From Bacillota bacterium (lineage in GTDB: Bacteria; Bacillota_A; Clostridia; Christensenellales; Aristaeellaceae): DNA of 64,000 nt. Made by a program: the position numbers and the translations under genes. Positions 53,821 through 63,785 of this stretch are shown here, piece after piece; within the stretch, counting starts at the first letter, position 1; every line of letters begins with the position of its first letter. The notes beneath the pieces are model-generated. The model was not told where the DNA came from, searched no databases, and was given only the letters and a program-made list of their open reading frames with translations. Location of the stretch: NCBI GenBank assembly GCA_023421735.1, contig JAEZSP010000001.1, forward strand, positions 124,001 through 188,000. The letters are read 5' to 3'.

Positions 53821-54297
53821 CTACCAATCCGAAACAAGTGTGCATCCAAAAAATTCACAGGATTCGGCCTTTGCGAGCCGTGTGATTTTCCCACGAATCG
53901 CATGCGGGTGTAGATCATCCAGGGCATCCGCCTCCGCGAGGGGCATCCACACGCATCCCTCCTGATTGATGTCGGGTTCCGTCGCGACGCCACACACGTC
54001 GCTTTTGAGCGTACATAGAAAAATGTGATGCACGCGATGGGCGTAGTCGGGATATTTTTCGCGGATTCGCGGGGAAAGAAAAATCCCCTCGCAGACCGCA
54101 ACGAGCCTGCCCACCCAGACTTCGTAGCCGCTCTCCTCCCGCACTTCGCGCACAACTGCCTCCACAAGCGGTTCATATTGGTTTTGACCGCCGCCAGGGA
54201 TTGTATAGGAGATTTTCCCGGCTTTACTTACCGATTTGCTAAGTAACACCTTCTCGTCCCTGATGACAAGGCCACGTGCCGCGCTTCGAATCGCCAT
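53821..54297 (-). CDS. Nudix hydrolase
   Basis: The 158-residue protein has the Nudix box GGGQNQYEPLVEAVVREVREESGYEV, with the REVREE core that binds magnesium. Family members hydrolyse nucleoside diphosphates linked to another group, such as oxidised nucleotides or ADP-ribose. The start at 54297 is set by GGAGGAATAAAATG. It is separated from the TPM gene by a terminator, so it is probably transcribed with the downstream VOC gene. Confidence 0.93.
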   Translation of the reverse strand: MAIRSAARGLVIRDEKVLLSKSVSKAGKISYTIPGGGQNQYEPLVEAVVREVREESGYEVWVGRLVAVCEGIFLSPRIREKYPDYAHRVHHIFLCTLKSDVCGVATEPDINQEGCVWMPLAEADALDDLHPHAIRGKITRLAKAESCEFFGCTLVSDW

Positions 54298-54317
54298 TTT
54301 ATTCCTCCATTCCGGTG

Positions 54318-54347
54318 AAAAAAGCCCCGGGCGCATGCCGCGAGGCT
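54318..54347 (-). terminator. terminator after the TPM-domain gene
   Basis: On the minus strand AGCCTCG pairs with CGGGGCT (54347-54341 with 54329-54323), one G-T pair, followed by TTTTTT. Confidence 0.8.
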
Positions 54348-54355
54348 CCATTCAT

Positions 54356-55254
<899 letters not shown>

Positions 55255-55261
<7 letters not shown>

Positions 55262-55806
55262 CCATACGTTTCGGCCGTACCGACGCCCCAAAGGGCGCCG
55301 ATCATGTTGGCCGGGAATGCGCCGATCGTCTTATTATAGGCGCTCGCCTCGGCGTGATAGGCGTCGTACTTTAAAAGGCTCTGCGCGGACGTGAAATCGC
55401 CGTACGCAGTTTTCACATTGACCGCGTCCCCCGCACCCGCCACCTGAAGGGCACTATAGAGGTCTTCGACCGCGGCAGTAAGCTGCAAATACGGCTCAAC
55501 TCTGCCGTTCATGCCGTCGGTCTTTCCGAGTGCATCCGCATATTGGGCGACGTTTTCGATGAGCGTCTCATCAACCGCATACTGCTTTGCTTCCTGCGCA
55601 AGTGTATGCGCGGCATCTGCCGCGCGGTCGAGATAGGCGTCCATACTGTGGCGGGTTGCGAGACCCGTATCGCTGCCCAAGACAAACAGATCGTCCAGCG
55701 ACGCCTGTTTGCGGCTGAGCTTCCATCCGCCCAACACGATCACGCTCACAAGCGCACAGACGAGTAGAACGGCTGCCGCAAACGTGCGGTTTTCCGTCAG
55801 GCGCAT
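55255..55806 (-). CDS. lemA: LemA-family membrane protein
   Basis: The 183-residue protein starts with one membrane segment (TFAAAVLLVCALVSVIVLGGW) and continues as a helical, coiled domain with LYSALQVAGAGDA and SAYNKTIGAFPANMIGALWG, which matches the LemA C-terminal signature (YN..I..FP). LemA proteins are bacterial membrane proteins of unsettled function. The gene lies between telA and the TPM gene in the same direction; the TPM start overlaps its stop. Confidence 0.85.
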
Positions 55807-55824
55807 TCAATCACCCCAATTCGA

Positions 55825-56955
55825 TTACTGGTTGATCTCAAGCAGCTTCTTTTTCAGCTGATCTTCGATGTTGGCAAGTTCCTTTTCCGCATTCTGGCGA
55901 CGCTGCCTGCCGTCCTTTTGAATGGTCAGCACCTCGTCCATGGTCTGCATGAGCATCTGGTTGGTCTGCGTCAGCGTCTCGATGTCCACGATGCCGCGCT
56001 CGGCCTCCTTTGCCGATTCGACCGTCGCCACCTTGAGCTTCTGCGCGTTCTTTGTGAGCAGCTGGTTCGTAAGATCGGTCACCGCGCGCTGCGCCTCCAT
56101 GGCGGACTGGGTATGCGCAATGCCGAGCGCGAGAACCATCTGGCTCTTCCACAGCGGGATCGTGTTGACGAGCGAGGTCTGGATCTTCTCCGCCATCATC
56201 TGGTTTGAAGATTGCACGAGCCGGATCTGCGGCGCCATCTGAATGGAGATGTTGCGGGTCAATTCGAGGTCGAAGATCTTCTTTTCAAATCGGTCTGCCT
56301 TTTCTGCCAGGTCCTTTGCGGCCTGCGCATCCTCCGGAAGTCCGGACGCCTGTGCCTTGTCGCGCGCAGCCTGCAATTCGGTGGCGCGGAAATCGGCGAG
56401 TCTCTTTTTCCCGGCGGCAATGTACATGGAAAGCTCTTTAAAATAATGGAGGTTCTGCTCATAGAGCTTGTCGAGCATGGCAATGTCCTTCAGAAGCTGT
56501 ATCTGATGCTTTTCAAGGCCTTCGGTGATCTTATTGACGTTGATCTCGGCGTCGGTGTAGCGCGCTTTGAGCAGCTGAAGCTGATCGCGCTGTTTTCTGA
56601 ACCACTTGGTGATCACGCCGCCCTCCTCATCGTCTGTCGAGAAGCCCTTCAGCTCGCGCACAAGGCCTGCGATCATGTCGCCCACTTCGTCGAGATCCTT
56701 AGTCTGGACGTTTTTGAGCGCAGAATCCGAAAACTGCGCGATATTCTGCTGGGACGATGCGCCGTAGCTGAATACAAGGTTCGTATCGCGGATATTGATC
56801 TGCTTGGAAAAATCATCGATCATCTGCTGCTCTTCCGGCGTGAACTGCTGTTTTTGAATCGCGTCTGCCTGTACCTGCTGGACGACCGCCTGCGCCACAT
56901 CGGTCTTGGGTGCCTCGGGCGTGGTATCGAGCGTCAATTTGATCTCATCTGCCAT
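55825..56955 (-). CDS. telA: TelA-family toxic anion resistance protein
   Basis: The 376-residue protein matches the TelA/KlaA family, first linked to tellurite resistance and often seen with XpaC. It is helical and likely coiled-coil, with PEEQQMIDDFSKQINIRDTNL near the start, ELSMYIAAGKKRL in the middle and TLTQTNQMLMQTMDEVLTIQ near the end. It is probably cytoplasmic or membrane-associated. The ATG is 16 bp after xpaC and has a GGAGG site. The role in stress or envelope remodelling is a family inference. Confidence 0.92.
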   Translation of the reverse strand: MADEIKLTLDTTPEAPKTDVAQAVVQQVQADAIQKQQFTPEEQQMIDDFSKQINIRDTNLVFSYGASSQQNIAQFSDSALKNVQTKDLDEVGDMIAGLVRELKGFSTDDEEGGVITKWFRKQRDQLQLLKARYTDAEINVNKITEGLEKHQIQLLKDIAMLDKLYEQNLHYFKELSMYIAAGKKRLADFRATELQAARDKAQASGLPEDAQAAKDLAEKADRFEKKIFDLELTRNISIQMAPQIRLVQSSNQMMAEKIQTSLVNTIPLWKSQMVLALGIAHTQSAMEAQRAVTDLTNQLLTKNAQKLKVATVESAKEAERGIVDIETLTQTNQMLMQTMDEVLTIQKDGRQRRQNAEKELANIEDQLKKKLLEINQ

Positions 56956-56971
56956 GTCGTTTTCCCTCCTG

Positions 56972-57613
56972 TTATTGCACGCCGCCGAGCGTGGCGGAAT
57001 TAGAATGACCTTCCGATTTAATGATCGTTTCGAGCACCTGAATGTCCGTCTCTATGTCGAGAACAGAATCGGAATACAGCGCGTCAAGCTGTTTTTCAAA
57101 TGCAACGGCGATCATTTCAAGCGAGTTTTCGATTGTTTTTTTCGCCTCTGTAACGTTCGTGCCCGCGCCGCCGTTTTCCAATTCCCGGTACCGCTTCAGG
57201 AGCTTGTCCGTGGTGGGCAGGTAATATGTCATAAAACGGCGCACCTCATCCTTTTTGGAGGTGTCCTTTTCGAGGACATGAAAGATTTTTTCACCCGCTG
57301 CCTCCATGCGCAGGATGCGCGCGGAAATGGCGGCGTCCGGGAGCGCTTCGTTCGAATCGTGGATACTCCGCAGGAGCCTTCTTCCCTCCTCGATCTGGCG
57401 GTCGACCGCCTCGTCGCCGCTCTTTGCCCGCGCCTGTACCTCGACGAGCTTGCCGGGAAACAGCTTCGCGAGCACAAAATATCCGATGATCGAGACGACG
57501 AGCGTCAAAAGAATCATCGACACTTGATAGATCGGCGTCAATACGCCCATCAAGAGCCAGATGACGGCGGCGCCATAGAGCGGGATTGCGGATTTTCGCC
57601 TGACCTTGCTCAT
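56972..57613 (-). CDS. XpaC-like protein (5-bromo-4-chloroindolyl phosphate hydrolysis family)
   Basis: The 213-residue protein has two N-terminal membrane segments (AVIWLLMGVLTPIYQVSMILLTLVVSIIGYFVLAKLFP, separated by a short turn) and a long helical cytoplasmic region. It matches the XpaC family, which is nearly always next to telA. The family name comes from a screening phenotype; no catalytic motif is visible. It is the first gene of the xpaC-telA-lemA-TPM operon, with a ribosome site GGTGATGAG before the ATG. Confidence 0.85.
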   Translation of the reverse strand: MSKVRRKSAIPLYGAAVIWLLMGVLTPIYQVSMILLTLVVSIIGYFVLAKLFPGKLVEVQARAKSGDEAVDRQIEEGRRLLRSIHDSNEALPDAAISARILRMEAAGEKIFHVLEKDTSKKDEVRRFMTYYLPTTDKLLKRYRELENGGAGTNVTEAKKTIENSLEMIAVAFEKQLDALYSDSVLDIETDIQVLETIIKSEGHSNSATLGGVQ

Positions 57614-57631
57614 CTCATCACCCCAGTATAC

Positions 57632-57660
57632 ATTTTATCCCATCTCGCGGATGCGCGCAA
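57632..57660 (-). promoter_or_regulatory. promoter of the xpaC-telA operon
   Basis: On the minus strand TTGCGC (57660-57655) and TAAAAT (57637-57632) are 17 bp apart, 19 bp before the start codon. Confidence 0.55.
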
Positions 57661-57692
57661 CGAAATGCAACCAAACGATGCATTTTGGCGGC

Positions 57693-58448
57693 TCAATTGT
57701 CCTTCAGAACGAGTTCAACGGGACAATGGTCGCTGCCCGTGACTTCCGGATGAATTGCCGCGTGCGCAACCCTTTCAAGGATGCGCTCGGAGACCGCAAA
57801 ATAGTCGATGCGCCAACCCGTATTGTTTTCGCGCGCATTTCCCATGTAGCTCCACCAGCTGTATTCGACCGCTTCGGGATGCAGGCGCCGGAACGTATCC
57901 GCAAATCCGGATTCCAGGAAGCGCGAGAATTTTTCACGCTCCTGATCCGTAAAGCCCGCGTTCATCCGATTCGATTTCGCATTTTTGATGTCGATCTCCT
58001 GATGCGCAACGTTGAGATCGCCGCACAGGATGACCGGCTTTTTTTCGTTGAGTTTTAACAGGTATTCGCGCATCGCCTCTTCCCACGTCATGCGGTAATC
58101 GAGCCTCAGAAGTCCGCGCTGGGAATTGGGCGTGTAGCAGCAAACGAGGTAGAAATCCTCGAACTCGGCCGTGATGACGCGCCCTTCGTGGTCATGCTCG
58201 TCTATTCCGATGCCGAAGGTATACGAAAGGGCCGGGACGCGGGTGTAGATCGCCGTTCCGGAATAGCCCTTTTTGTCAGCCGTATTGAAGATTGCCTCAT
58301 AGCCTTCGAGCGGAAAATCTTCCTGTCCCTTTTGAAGCTTTGTCTCCTGCAGGCATAAGACGTCCGGATTGAGCGTCGCGATCGACTCCGCGAAGCCCTT
58401 TTTGAGGCAGGCACGCAACCCATTTACATTCCATGAGATCATTTTCAT
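57693..58448 (-). CDS. xth: exodeoxyribonuclease III (AP endonuclease)
   Basis: The 251-residue enzyme cleaves DNA at abasic sites and degrades 3' ends of duplex DNA in base excision repair. All motifs are present: ISWNVNGLRAC, CLQETKLQKGQEDFP, ICGDLNVAHQEIDI, and the catalytic GSDHCPVEL near the C-terminus. It has no strong Shine-Dalgarno sequence. It is divergent from the inositol monophosphatase gene across a 73-bp gap. Confidence 0.97.
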   Translation of the reverse strand: MKMISWNVNGLRACLKKGFAESIATLNPDVLCLQETKLQKGQEDFPLEGYEAIFNTADKKGYSGTAIYTRVPALSYTFGIGIDEHDHEGRVITAEFEDFYLVCCYTPNSQRGLLRLDYRMTWEEAMREYLLKLNEKKPVILCGDLNVAHQEIDIKNAKSNRMNAGFTDQEREKFSRFLESGFADTFRRLHPEAVEYSWWSYMGNARENNTGWRIDYFAVSERILERVAHAAIHPEVTGSDHCPVELVLKDN

Positions 58449-58521
58449 ATCTGTAACACCACCATGCGTTCAATATGGTACAATTATACCAGAATGAAAC
58501 AGGGATTTGAAGGTGAAATAC

Positions 58522-59292
58522 ATGACTTTGGAAGAAAAAGCGATTTTAGCTGAAAAAACAGCGCGCGAGGCCGGCGAAATGATCCTGAAAAACAGGGTGT
58601 TTCAGGTTAAGCGCAAGGCGGCACACGACTTTGTGACCGAGATGGACGTAAAAAGCGAAGAGCTGATTCGCGCACGGCTTTTGACCGCGTGCCCGGAGGA
58701 CGCCTTCTTCGGCGAGGAACACGGCGGCGCGACCGCGGCAGCCGGGCGCTGGATCGTCGATCCCATCGACGGTACGACCAATTTCATCAAGGACATCCCC
58801 CTTTATACCGTCTCCATCGCCTACGAACAGAACGGCAAACTCGTGATCGGCTGCGTGTACGCGCCCGCACTCGATGAAATGTACCTCGCCGTGCGCGGCA
58901 AGGGCGCGACCCGAAACGGCGAGAAAATCATCGTCTCGGACGTCGACGATCCAGAGGAGGCGGTGTTCGGCATGTCGTTCGCGCACCGGATTCAAGGGAG
59001 CCACGACCGGATGATCTCCGCGCTAGACCGCATCTGCGGACAGGTGAGCGACCTGCGCAGGCTCGGCTCGGCGGCGTTCGACCTTTGTTGCGTGGCGTGC
59101 GGGCGGACGGAGGGCTTTTTTGAGCTGGGACTGTTCCTCTACGACATTGCGGCGGGCGTGGTGATTCTCGAGGAAGCGGGCGGCACGGTGACCGGATGGA
59201 CGGATGCGGAAAACGTGTACCAGACGGGCAACGTTTGCGCCACAAACGGGCACATCCACGCGTTTCTCAATGGAATCCTAAAAGATATTTAG
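58522..59292 (+). CDS. suhB: inositol monophosphatase family protein
   Basis: The 256-residue protein has the magnesium-dependent motifs GEEHGG, DPIDGTTNF and the late LYDIAAGVVILEEAGG. It hydrolyses inositol phosphates or related sugar phosphates; SuhB-type members also help antitermination of rRNA. The start ATG at 58522 follows GAAGGTG by 6 bp; the TTG at 58507 is the alternative. A strong terminator follows at 59309-59345. Confidence 0.94.
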   Translation: MTLEEKAILAEKTAREAGEMILKNRVFQVKRKAAHDFVTEMDVKSEELIRARLLTACPEDAFFGEEHGGATAAAGRWIVDPIDGTTNFIKDIPLYTVSIAYEQNGKLVIGCVYAPALDEMYLAVRGKGATRNGEKIIVSDVDDPEEAVFGMSFAHRIQGSHDRMISALDRICGQVSDLRRLGSAAFDLCCVACGRTEGFFELGLFLYDIAAGVVILEEAGGTVTGWTDAENVYQTGNVCATNGHIHAFLNGILKDI

Positions 59293-59308
59293 GGCGGTAT
59301 TTGCATCT

Positions 59309-59345
59309 CATGCGCGAAAATCAGCATTTCGCGCATGTTTTTTTC
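59309..59345 (+). terminator. terminator after the inositol monophosphatase gene
   Basis: A perfect 11-bp stem CATGCGCGAAA/TTTCGCGCATG (59309-59319 with 59327-59337) with a T run. Confidence 0.95.
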
Positions 59346-59393
59346 TTTTGGCAGCGGTTTTGTTGTATCATGACATGCAAGGGGGCGAATGGA

Positions 59394-59546
59394 ATGGCAG
59401 AAGAGAAGCCGAAATACAAGACGTTTCAAAACGCGGCGTTCATGCTGCGCAGGTATTGGCAGGACAATCCGCGCGCGGTGTCGTTCGGCATTTCGCTCGT
59501 CTACGCCGCAATCGCGGCTTTCGTGGGCATCGCGGGGCGAAGATGA
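59394..59546 (+). CDS. 50-residue protein resembling the N-terminus of the downstream ABC exporter
   Basis: The small protein begins MAEEKPKYKTFQNAAFMLRRY and has one hydrophobic segment (AVSFGISLVYAAIAAFVGIAG). Its start parallels the N-terminus of the ABC protein at 59831 (KKYNIFQNTAYMMRYY). It could be a truncated duplicate of that gene or a true small membrane protein; the GGGGGCG ribosome site and the ATGA overlap with the next gene argue for expression. Confidence 0.6.
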   Translation: MAEEKPKYKTFQNAAFMLRRYWQDNPRAVSFGISLVYAAIAAFVGIAGRR

Positions 59547-59821
59547 CTGATCGTGTCTCCGCAAAGATCATCTACGCAATGCATCTCGAAGTCAACCAGT
59601 ATGGCGGCCTCTACAGAACGTCCGCCATTGCGGGCGCGGCGGTGATGGTTCTCGCGTGGCTGACAACGTTTTTCGTGGTCTGGCACAGGATTGGACGCGC
59701 GGAAACGCGCGAAGCGCGCGTTCGGATCGGATTCAGGTGGACGATGGGCGCTGCGGGCATGTACCTCGTATTCGCGCTGATCGAGTGGGCGGTTATCGGA
59801 TCGTGGCCGCTGGTAGGATGA
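59543..59821 (+). CDS. 92-residue membrane protein before the ABC exporter
   Basis: The protein has two hydrophobic segments, AIAGAAVMVLAWLTTFFVVW and GAAGMYLVFALIEWAVIGSW, separated by an Arg-rich loop with inside-positive charge. I do not recognise a family. It overlaps the preceding small gene by 4 bp (ATGA) and ends 9 bp before the exporter gene, so it is part of the same operon. It may be an accessory subunit, but this is only context. Confidence 0.6.
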   Translation: MTDRVSAKIIYAMHLEVNQYGGLYRTSAIAGAAVMVLAWLTTFFVVWHRIGRAETREARVRIGFRWTMGAAGMYLVFALIEWAVIGSWPLVG

Positions 59822-59830
59822 GGAGGGCAC

Positions 59831-61636
59831 ATGAAGAAGTACAATATCTTTCAAAATACGGCTTATATGATGCGCTACTATGCGCGCGAATCGGCGGCAA
59901 CGGTTGTTGCGGTGCTTTTGCAGGCGCCGATCAAGGTTGCGACGACGTTTCTCGCAATCCTCCTGCCGAGCGTGGTCATCCAATATCTCGCCGCGGGCGC
60001 GGCGGCAGGCGTGCTCATCCGCGCAACTGTGGGCGTGGCCGCGCTCATCGCCCTTGCGACCGTTGCCGACAGATGGCTCGATGGGTTTGTCTTTGGACGC
60101 GTCATCTATCTGCGCATCGCGTTTATGGCGGACATCATGTACAAAAACCTCGACGCGGATTACGCGGTGATCGAAAGCCCCAGGACCCGAGAACTGCTGG
60201 AACGCGCGAGCAAATTCACCAATGACAATCGCTCAGGCGGGGAACAGACGCTCAGGAGCGTGCGCGACATCTTTACAAACGCACTCGGCTTTGCGCTGTA
60301 TTCCGCTCTTATGGCGCACCTGAACGTCTGGGTATTCGCGGGGTTATTCGCCCTTGCTGCAATCAATTATGCCGCAGTTTACCTTTATAACCGCTATGAT
60401 GCCAAGTTAAAGGAAACGCAGGGAAAAATCTGGAATCGGGAATTGTATCTGCGCGGGCGGTGCGGCGACTTTGAAGCCGGAAAGGACGTGCGCATCTACA
60501 ACATTGAAAACTGGTTCGAGCGCCACGCAGACAAAATCGCCCAGGACGACGACTGGCTGGGTAAAAAGCGAGAAACACGCCGCTTCGCCTCCGAGGCTGT
60601 TGGCACGGCGACGATGCTGTTGCGCGACGGATGGGCGTACATCTACCTGCTGTCAAGGGTATTGGCGGGCGGCATGGGCGCATCGGAATTCGTGCTGTAC
60701 TTTGGGGTGATCGCGGGCTATTCCGCGTGGATCAACGGCATCGCGCAGGAACTCACAAATCTGAATCGGTGCTCGCTCGAATGCAACGACTACCGCGCGT
60801 TTCAGGAATTACCCGACCATCAGAACCGCGGCGAAGGAATCCCGTTGCCAAGCGCCGCGGACCTGCCGCCGGAATTTGCGCTGCGGAGCGTTCGCTATAC
60901 ATATCCCGGCGCGCAGAAGCCCGCCATCGAGATCGATCATCTCGTCATCCGCAAAGGACAGAAACTGGCGATCGTGGGCAGAAACGGCGCGGGCAAGACG
61001 ACATTTGTCAAGCTCCTGACGGGCATCTACATGCCGGACGCGGGCACGGTTTCGGTCAATGGACAGGACGCACATGCATTCAACCGCGATGCCTACTACG
61101 ACCTCTTTTCAGCCGTTTTTCAGGAATTCATGTTTCTGCCCGGCTCGATCGCAGAGAACGTCTCTCTGAAAAGGAAAGAAGAGATCGACAGCGCGCGCGT
61201 CGCCGACTGCCTCGCGGCGGCAGGGCTCACGGAAAAGGTGGCCTCCCTTCCACACGGCGCGGACACACACATGGTCAAGGAAGTATCGGACGAAGCGGCG
61301 GAACTCTCCGGCGGCGAGAAGCAGCGGCTGATCCTCGCGCGGGCGCTTTATAAGGATGCGCCCGTCCTGGTGCTCGACGAACCGACCGCCGCGCTCGATC
61401 CCATTGCAGAGAGCGACATGTACCAGAAATACGCCGCGTTTGCCCAAAACAGGACATCGGTTTTCATCTCGCACAGGCTCGCGAGCACGCGCTTCTGCGA
61501 CCGGATTCTGTTCATTGAAAACGGGAAAATCATTGAGGACGGCACCCACGACCAATTGATGAAAAAGAGCGGAAAATACAGAGAGATGTTCGACATCCAG
61601 AGCCATTATTACAGGGAGGAAACGCGCGATGCATGA
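59831..61636 (+). CDS. ABC exporter, permease-ATPase half-transporter (subunit 1)
   Basis: The 601-residue protein has a membrane domain followed by an ATPase domain with Walker A GRNGAGKTT (383-391), signature LSGGEKQR (492-499) and Walker B VLVLDEPTAALDP, the glutamate being present. It would pair with the next gene as a heterodimer. GGAGG precedes the ATG. It overlaps the second subunit gene by 8 bp. The substrate (lipid, peptide or drug) is unknown. Confidence 0.93.
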   Translation: MKKYNIFQNTAYMMRYYARESAATVVAVLLQAPIKVATTFLAILLPSVVIQYLAAGAAAGVLIRATVGVAALIALATVADRWLDGFVFGRVIYLRIAFMADIMYKNLDADYAVIESPRTRELLERASKFTNDNRSGGEQTLRSVRDIFTNALGFALYSALMAHLNVWVFAGLFALAAINYAAVYLYNRYDAKLKETQGKIWNRELYLRGRCGDFEAGKDVRIYNIENWFERHADKIAQDDDWLGKKRETRRFASEAVGTATMLLRDGWAYIYLLSRVLAGGMGASEFVLYFGVIAGYSAWINGIAQELTNLNRCSLECNDYRAFQELPDHQNRGEGIPLPSAADLPPEFALRSVRYTYPGAQKPAIEIDHLVIRKGQKLAIVGRNGAGKTTFVKLLTGIYMPDAGTVSVNGQDAHAFNRDAYYDLFSAVFQEFMFLPGSIAENVSLKRKEEIDSARVADCLAAAGLTEKVASLPHGADTHMVKEVSDEAAELSGGEKQRLILARALYKDAPVLVLDEPTAALDPIAESDMYQKYAAFAQNRTSVFISHRLASTRFCDRILFIENGKIIEDGTHDQLMKKSGKYREMFDIQSHYYREETRDA

Positions 61637-63416
61637 TTTGGATTCGATCCGTTTAAAGCATTCCTGGCAGCTGATCTTTCGGGCACTCGGGATTGTGCAC
61701 CGGCTAGTGCCTTGGGCGATACCGCGCTCGTTCGCGCTCGGCATCGTGCGCGGCGTGCGCCCGTTTGTAGCCATCTATGTGACCGCATGGATCCTGAACG
61801 CGCTGACATCCGGCGCGTCGGCGCACATTGTCATAACAGGAGCGCTGATCGGCGCGGGCATCGCGGGCGCGGCAAACCTTTTCGAAGCAGGGCTTGTATC
61901 GCTCTCCAATCTAACCAACAACCGCATCTATTTCAAGACACAGTCGGATGTCTGGCGGCGCTACCTCACGACGGATTTCGAGCGATTGGAGCAGCCGGAT
62001 TTTCAAAAACGGAAGCTCGATTTTTCCTGGATGTTTGGCATGCCGACAGCGAGGGCACTCGACTTCGCGTCCGGAATCATCGCACAGGTGGTGGGCGTCC
62101 TGTTTGCGCTGGCGACCGCCATTCCGCTTTTGATCGCATCCGGGCCGCGCCTGGCGCTCATCGCGGTCGGAATCATCGTCCTCTCGCTGTTTCTGATGTT
62201 TCTCATCCACAATTGGCATTCGAAACTCGACGCCCGGTTCATGCGCGAAAATGTGTTGGGCAACCGCCTCTTCAATTACATAGGCGTCATGGCAACCAAT
62301 TATAAGATCGGCATGGAGGTGCGCGTTTTTCGCGTGCAGACGCTCATTCGGTGGATCGGGCGTCATTTGAACAACAAACTGTACATCCGATGGGGCGAAA
62401 AGGAAGGGAAATACAACGCGCTGGCAGACGGCGTTTCGCAGTTGTCCAATGGGGCAATTTATGTGATCGTCGCGCTCGTGGCGCTGGGCGGGGCATTCCC
62501 TGTCGGAAGCGTGGTGCTGTTCGTCGGCGCACTTACGCGGCTGGCGACGAGCGTCTCGGTGCTCATCGAGCAGATCACCGCCCGGTTTATGGTGAAAAAT
62601 CTCGAGACGTACTTCGCCATTCTGGATGCGCAGCCCATCAAGTACGAAGGCACCCTCTCCACCGAAAAGCGTGACGACGCCGAGTACGACATCGAATTTC
62701 ACGACGTATCGTTCAAGTATCCGGGCAGCGATGCGTACGCGCTGCGGCATTTGAACCTCAGGCTGCGCATCGGTCAGCACCTCGCGGTCGTGGGCATGAA
62801 CGGATCGGGCAAGACCACCATGATTAAGCTCCTCTGCCGTCTCTACGACCCCACCGAGGGCGTGATCACATTAAACGACATCGACATCCGCAAATACGAC
62901 CTGCGCCAGTACATGGATCTTTTCTCCGTCGTGTTTCAGGACTTCAAGCTCTTTTCATTCAAGTTGGGCGAGAACGTCGCCACCGCGTCGGAATACGACC
63001 GCGCGCGGGTCGTGGAATGCTGCGAGAAGGCGGGGTACCCGGATGCCGACCCGGACATGGCACTTTATAAGGATTTGGACGAGAACGGCGTCGAAATCTC
63101 CGGCGGCGAGGCGCAGAAACTGGCGCTCGCGCGCGCCCTGTACAGAGACGCGCCCTTCATGGTGCTCGACGAGCCGACCGCCGCGCTCGACCCCGTTGCG
63201 GAGTTTGAAATCTACACGCGGTTCAACGTGCTCATGGCGGGACACACCGCCATCTACATCTCCCATCGGCTCTCCTCCTGCCGGTTCTGCGACGACATCG
63301 CGGTTTTCCACGAAGGGCGGCTCATCCAGCGTGGAAGCCACGACGAACTGCTCCGCGATGGGGGCACGTACAAAGAACTTTGGCAGGCACAGGCGCAGTA
63401 TTACACGGTGGCGTGA
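61629..63416 (+). CDS. ABC exporter, permease-ATPase half-transporter (subunit 2)
   Basis: The 595-residue partner has the same layout, with Walker A GMNGSGKTT (389-397), the variant signature ISGGEAQK (490-497), Walker B FMVLDEPTAALDP and the catalytic glutamate. Here the signature has A-Q-K where the first subunit has K-Q-R, a mild asymmetry often seen in heterodimeric exporters. The start ATG at 61629 overlaps the first subunit gene. Confidence 0.93.
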   Translation: MHDLDSIRLKHSWQLIFRALGIVHRLVPWAIPRSFALGIVRGVRPFVAIYVTAWILNALTSGASAHIVITGALIGAGIAGAANLFEAGLVSLSNLTNNRIYFKTQSDVWRRYLTTDFERLEQPDFQKRKLDFSWMFGMPTARALDFASGIIAQVVGVLFALATAIPLLIASGPRLALIAVGIIVLSLFLMFLIHNWHSKLDARFMRENVLGNRLFNYIGVMATNYKIGMEVRVFRVQTLIRWIGRHLNNKLYIRWGEKEGKYNALADGVSQLSNGAIYVIVALVALGGAFPVGSVVLFVGALTRLATSVSVLIEQITARFMVKNLETYFAILDAQPIKYEGTLSTEKRDDAEYDIEFHDVSFKYPGSDAYALRHLNLRLRIGQHLAVVGMNGSGKTTMIKLLCRLYDPTEGVITLNDIDIRKYDLRQYMDLFSVVFQDFKLFSFKLGENVATASEYDRARVVECCEKAGYPDADPDMALYKDLDENGVEISGGEAQKLALARALYRDAPFMVLDEPTAALDPVAEFEIYTRFNVLMAGHTAIYISHRLSSCRFCDDIAVFHEGRLIQRGSHDELLRDGGTYKELWQAQAQYYTVA

Positions 63417-63421
63417 CGGGT

Positions 63422-63459
63422 AAACAAAACGGAGGGGCGATCAGTCGATCGTCTCTCCG
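63422..63459 (-). terminator. terminator overlapping the end of the ABM-like gene
   Basis: On the minus strand a 13-bp stem with two mismatches (63459-63447 with 63442-63430), loop GACT, is followed by TTTTGTTT. The stop codon at 63441-63443 lies in it. Confidence 0.7.
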
Positions 63460-63776
63460 CTGTTAATGTCAAACGGCATGAGCAGAAGCGGCATTGCGCG
63501 CTTTTCGTACTGCGCAAAAAACCACGCGACCGCCGCGCCGTACTGCTCGATGGAATCAAATTCCCAGTAGGAATAGTACTTCACGCACTTGACGATCTTT
63601 GTGAGTTCCCTGGGAAGCTCTCCAATCTTGTCGAACGTATAAAACCGCTTCACATAACGAATCGAGCGGCAGCCGGGTTGCGCTGCTTGCGCCGGGCGCA
63701 TTTCCCGAGTGAGCACCTCGAATGCCTCAAGCTTATCCGGTTTCACCTGGAAAAGATTCACACCTGAAAATGCCAT
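63441..63776 (-). CDS. small dimeric alpha/beta-barrel protein (ABM-like), uncertain
   Basis: The 111-residue protein starts MAFSGVNLFQVKPDKLEAFEVL and contains QPGCRSIRYVKRFY and YYSYWEFDSIEQYGAAVAW, the strand-helix pattern of small ferredoxin-like barrels such as antibiotic-biosynthesis monooxygenases. No catalytic residue can be assigned. The start has a TAGGAGGT site. It follows a truncated gene on the same strand by 9 bp. Confidence 0.6.
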   Translation of the reverse strand: MAFSGVNLFQVKPDKLEAFEVLTREMRPAQAAQPGCRSIRYVKRFYTFDKIGELPRELTKIVKCVKYYSYWEFDSIEQYGAAVAWFFAQYEKRAMPLLLMPFDINSGETID

Positions 63777-63785
63777 ATGTACCTC

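Noticed and set aside
59394..59821. Single ABC exporter gene broken by a frameshift
   Set aside because: The second frame does not resemble the membrane domain that should follow, and both frames have start/stop overlap typical of intact small genes.
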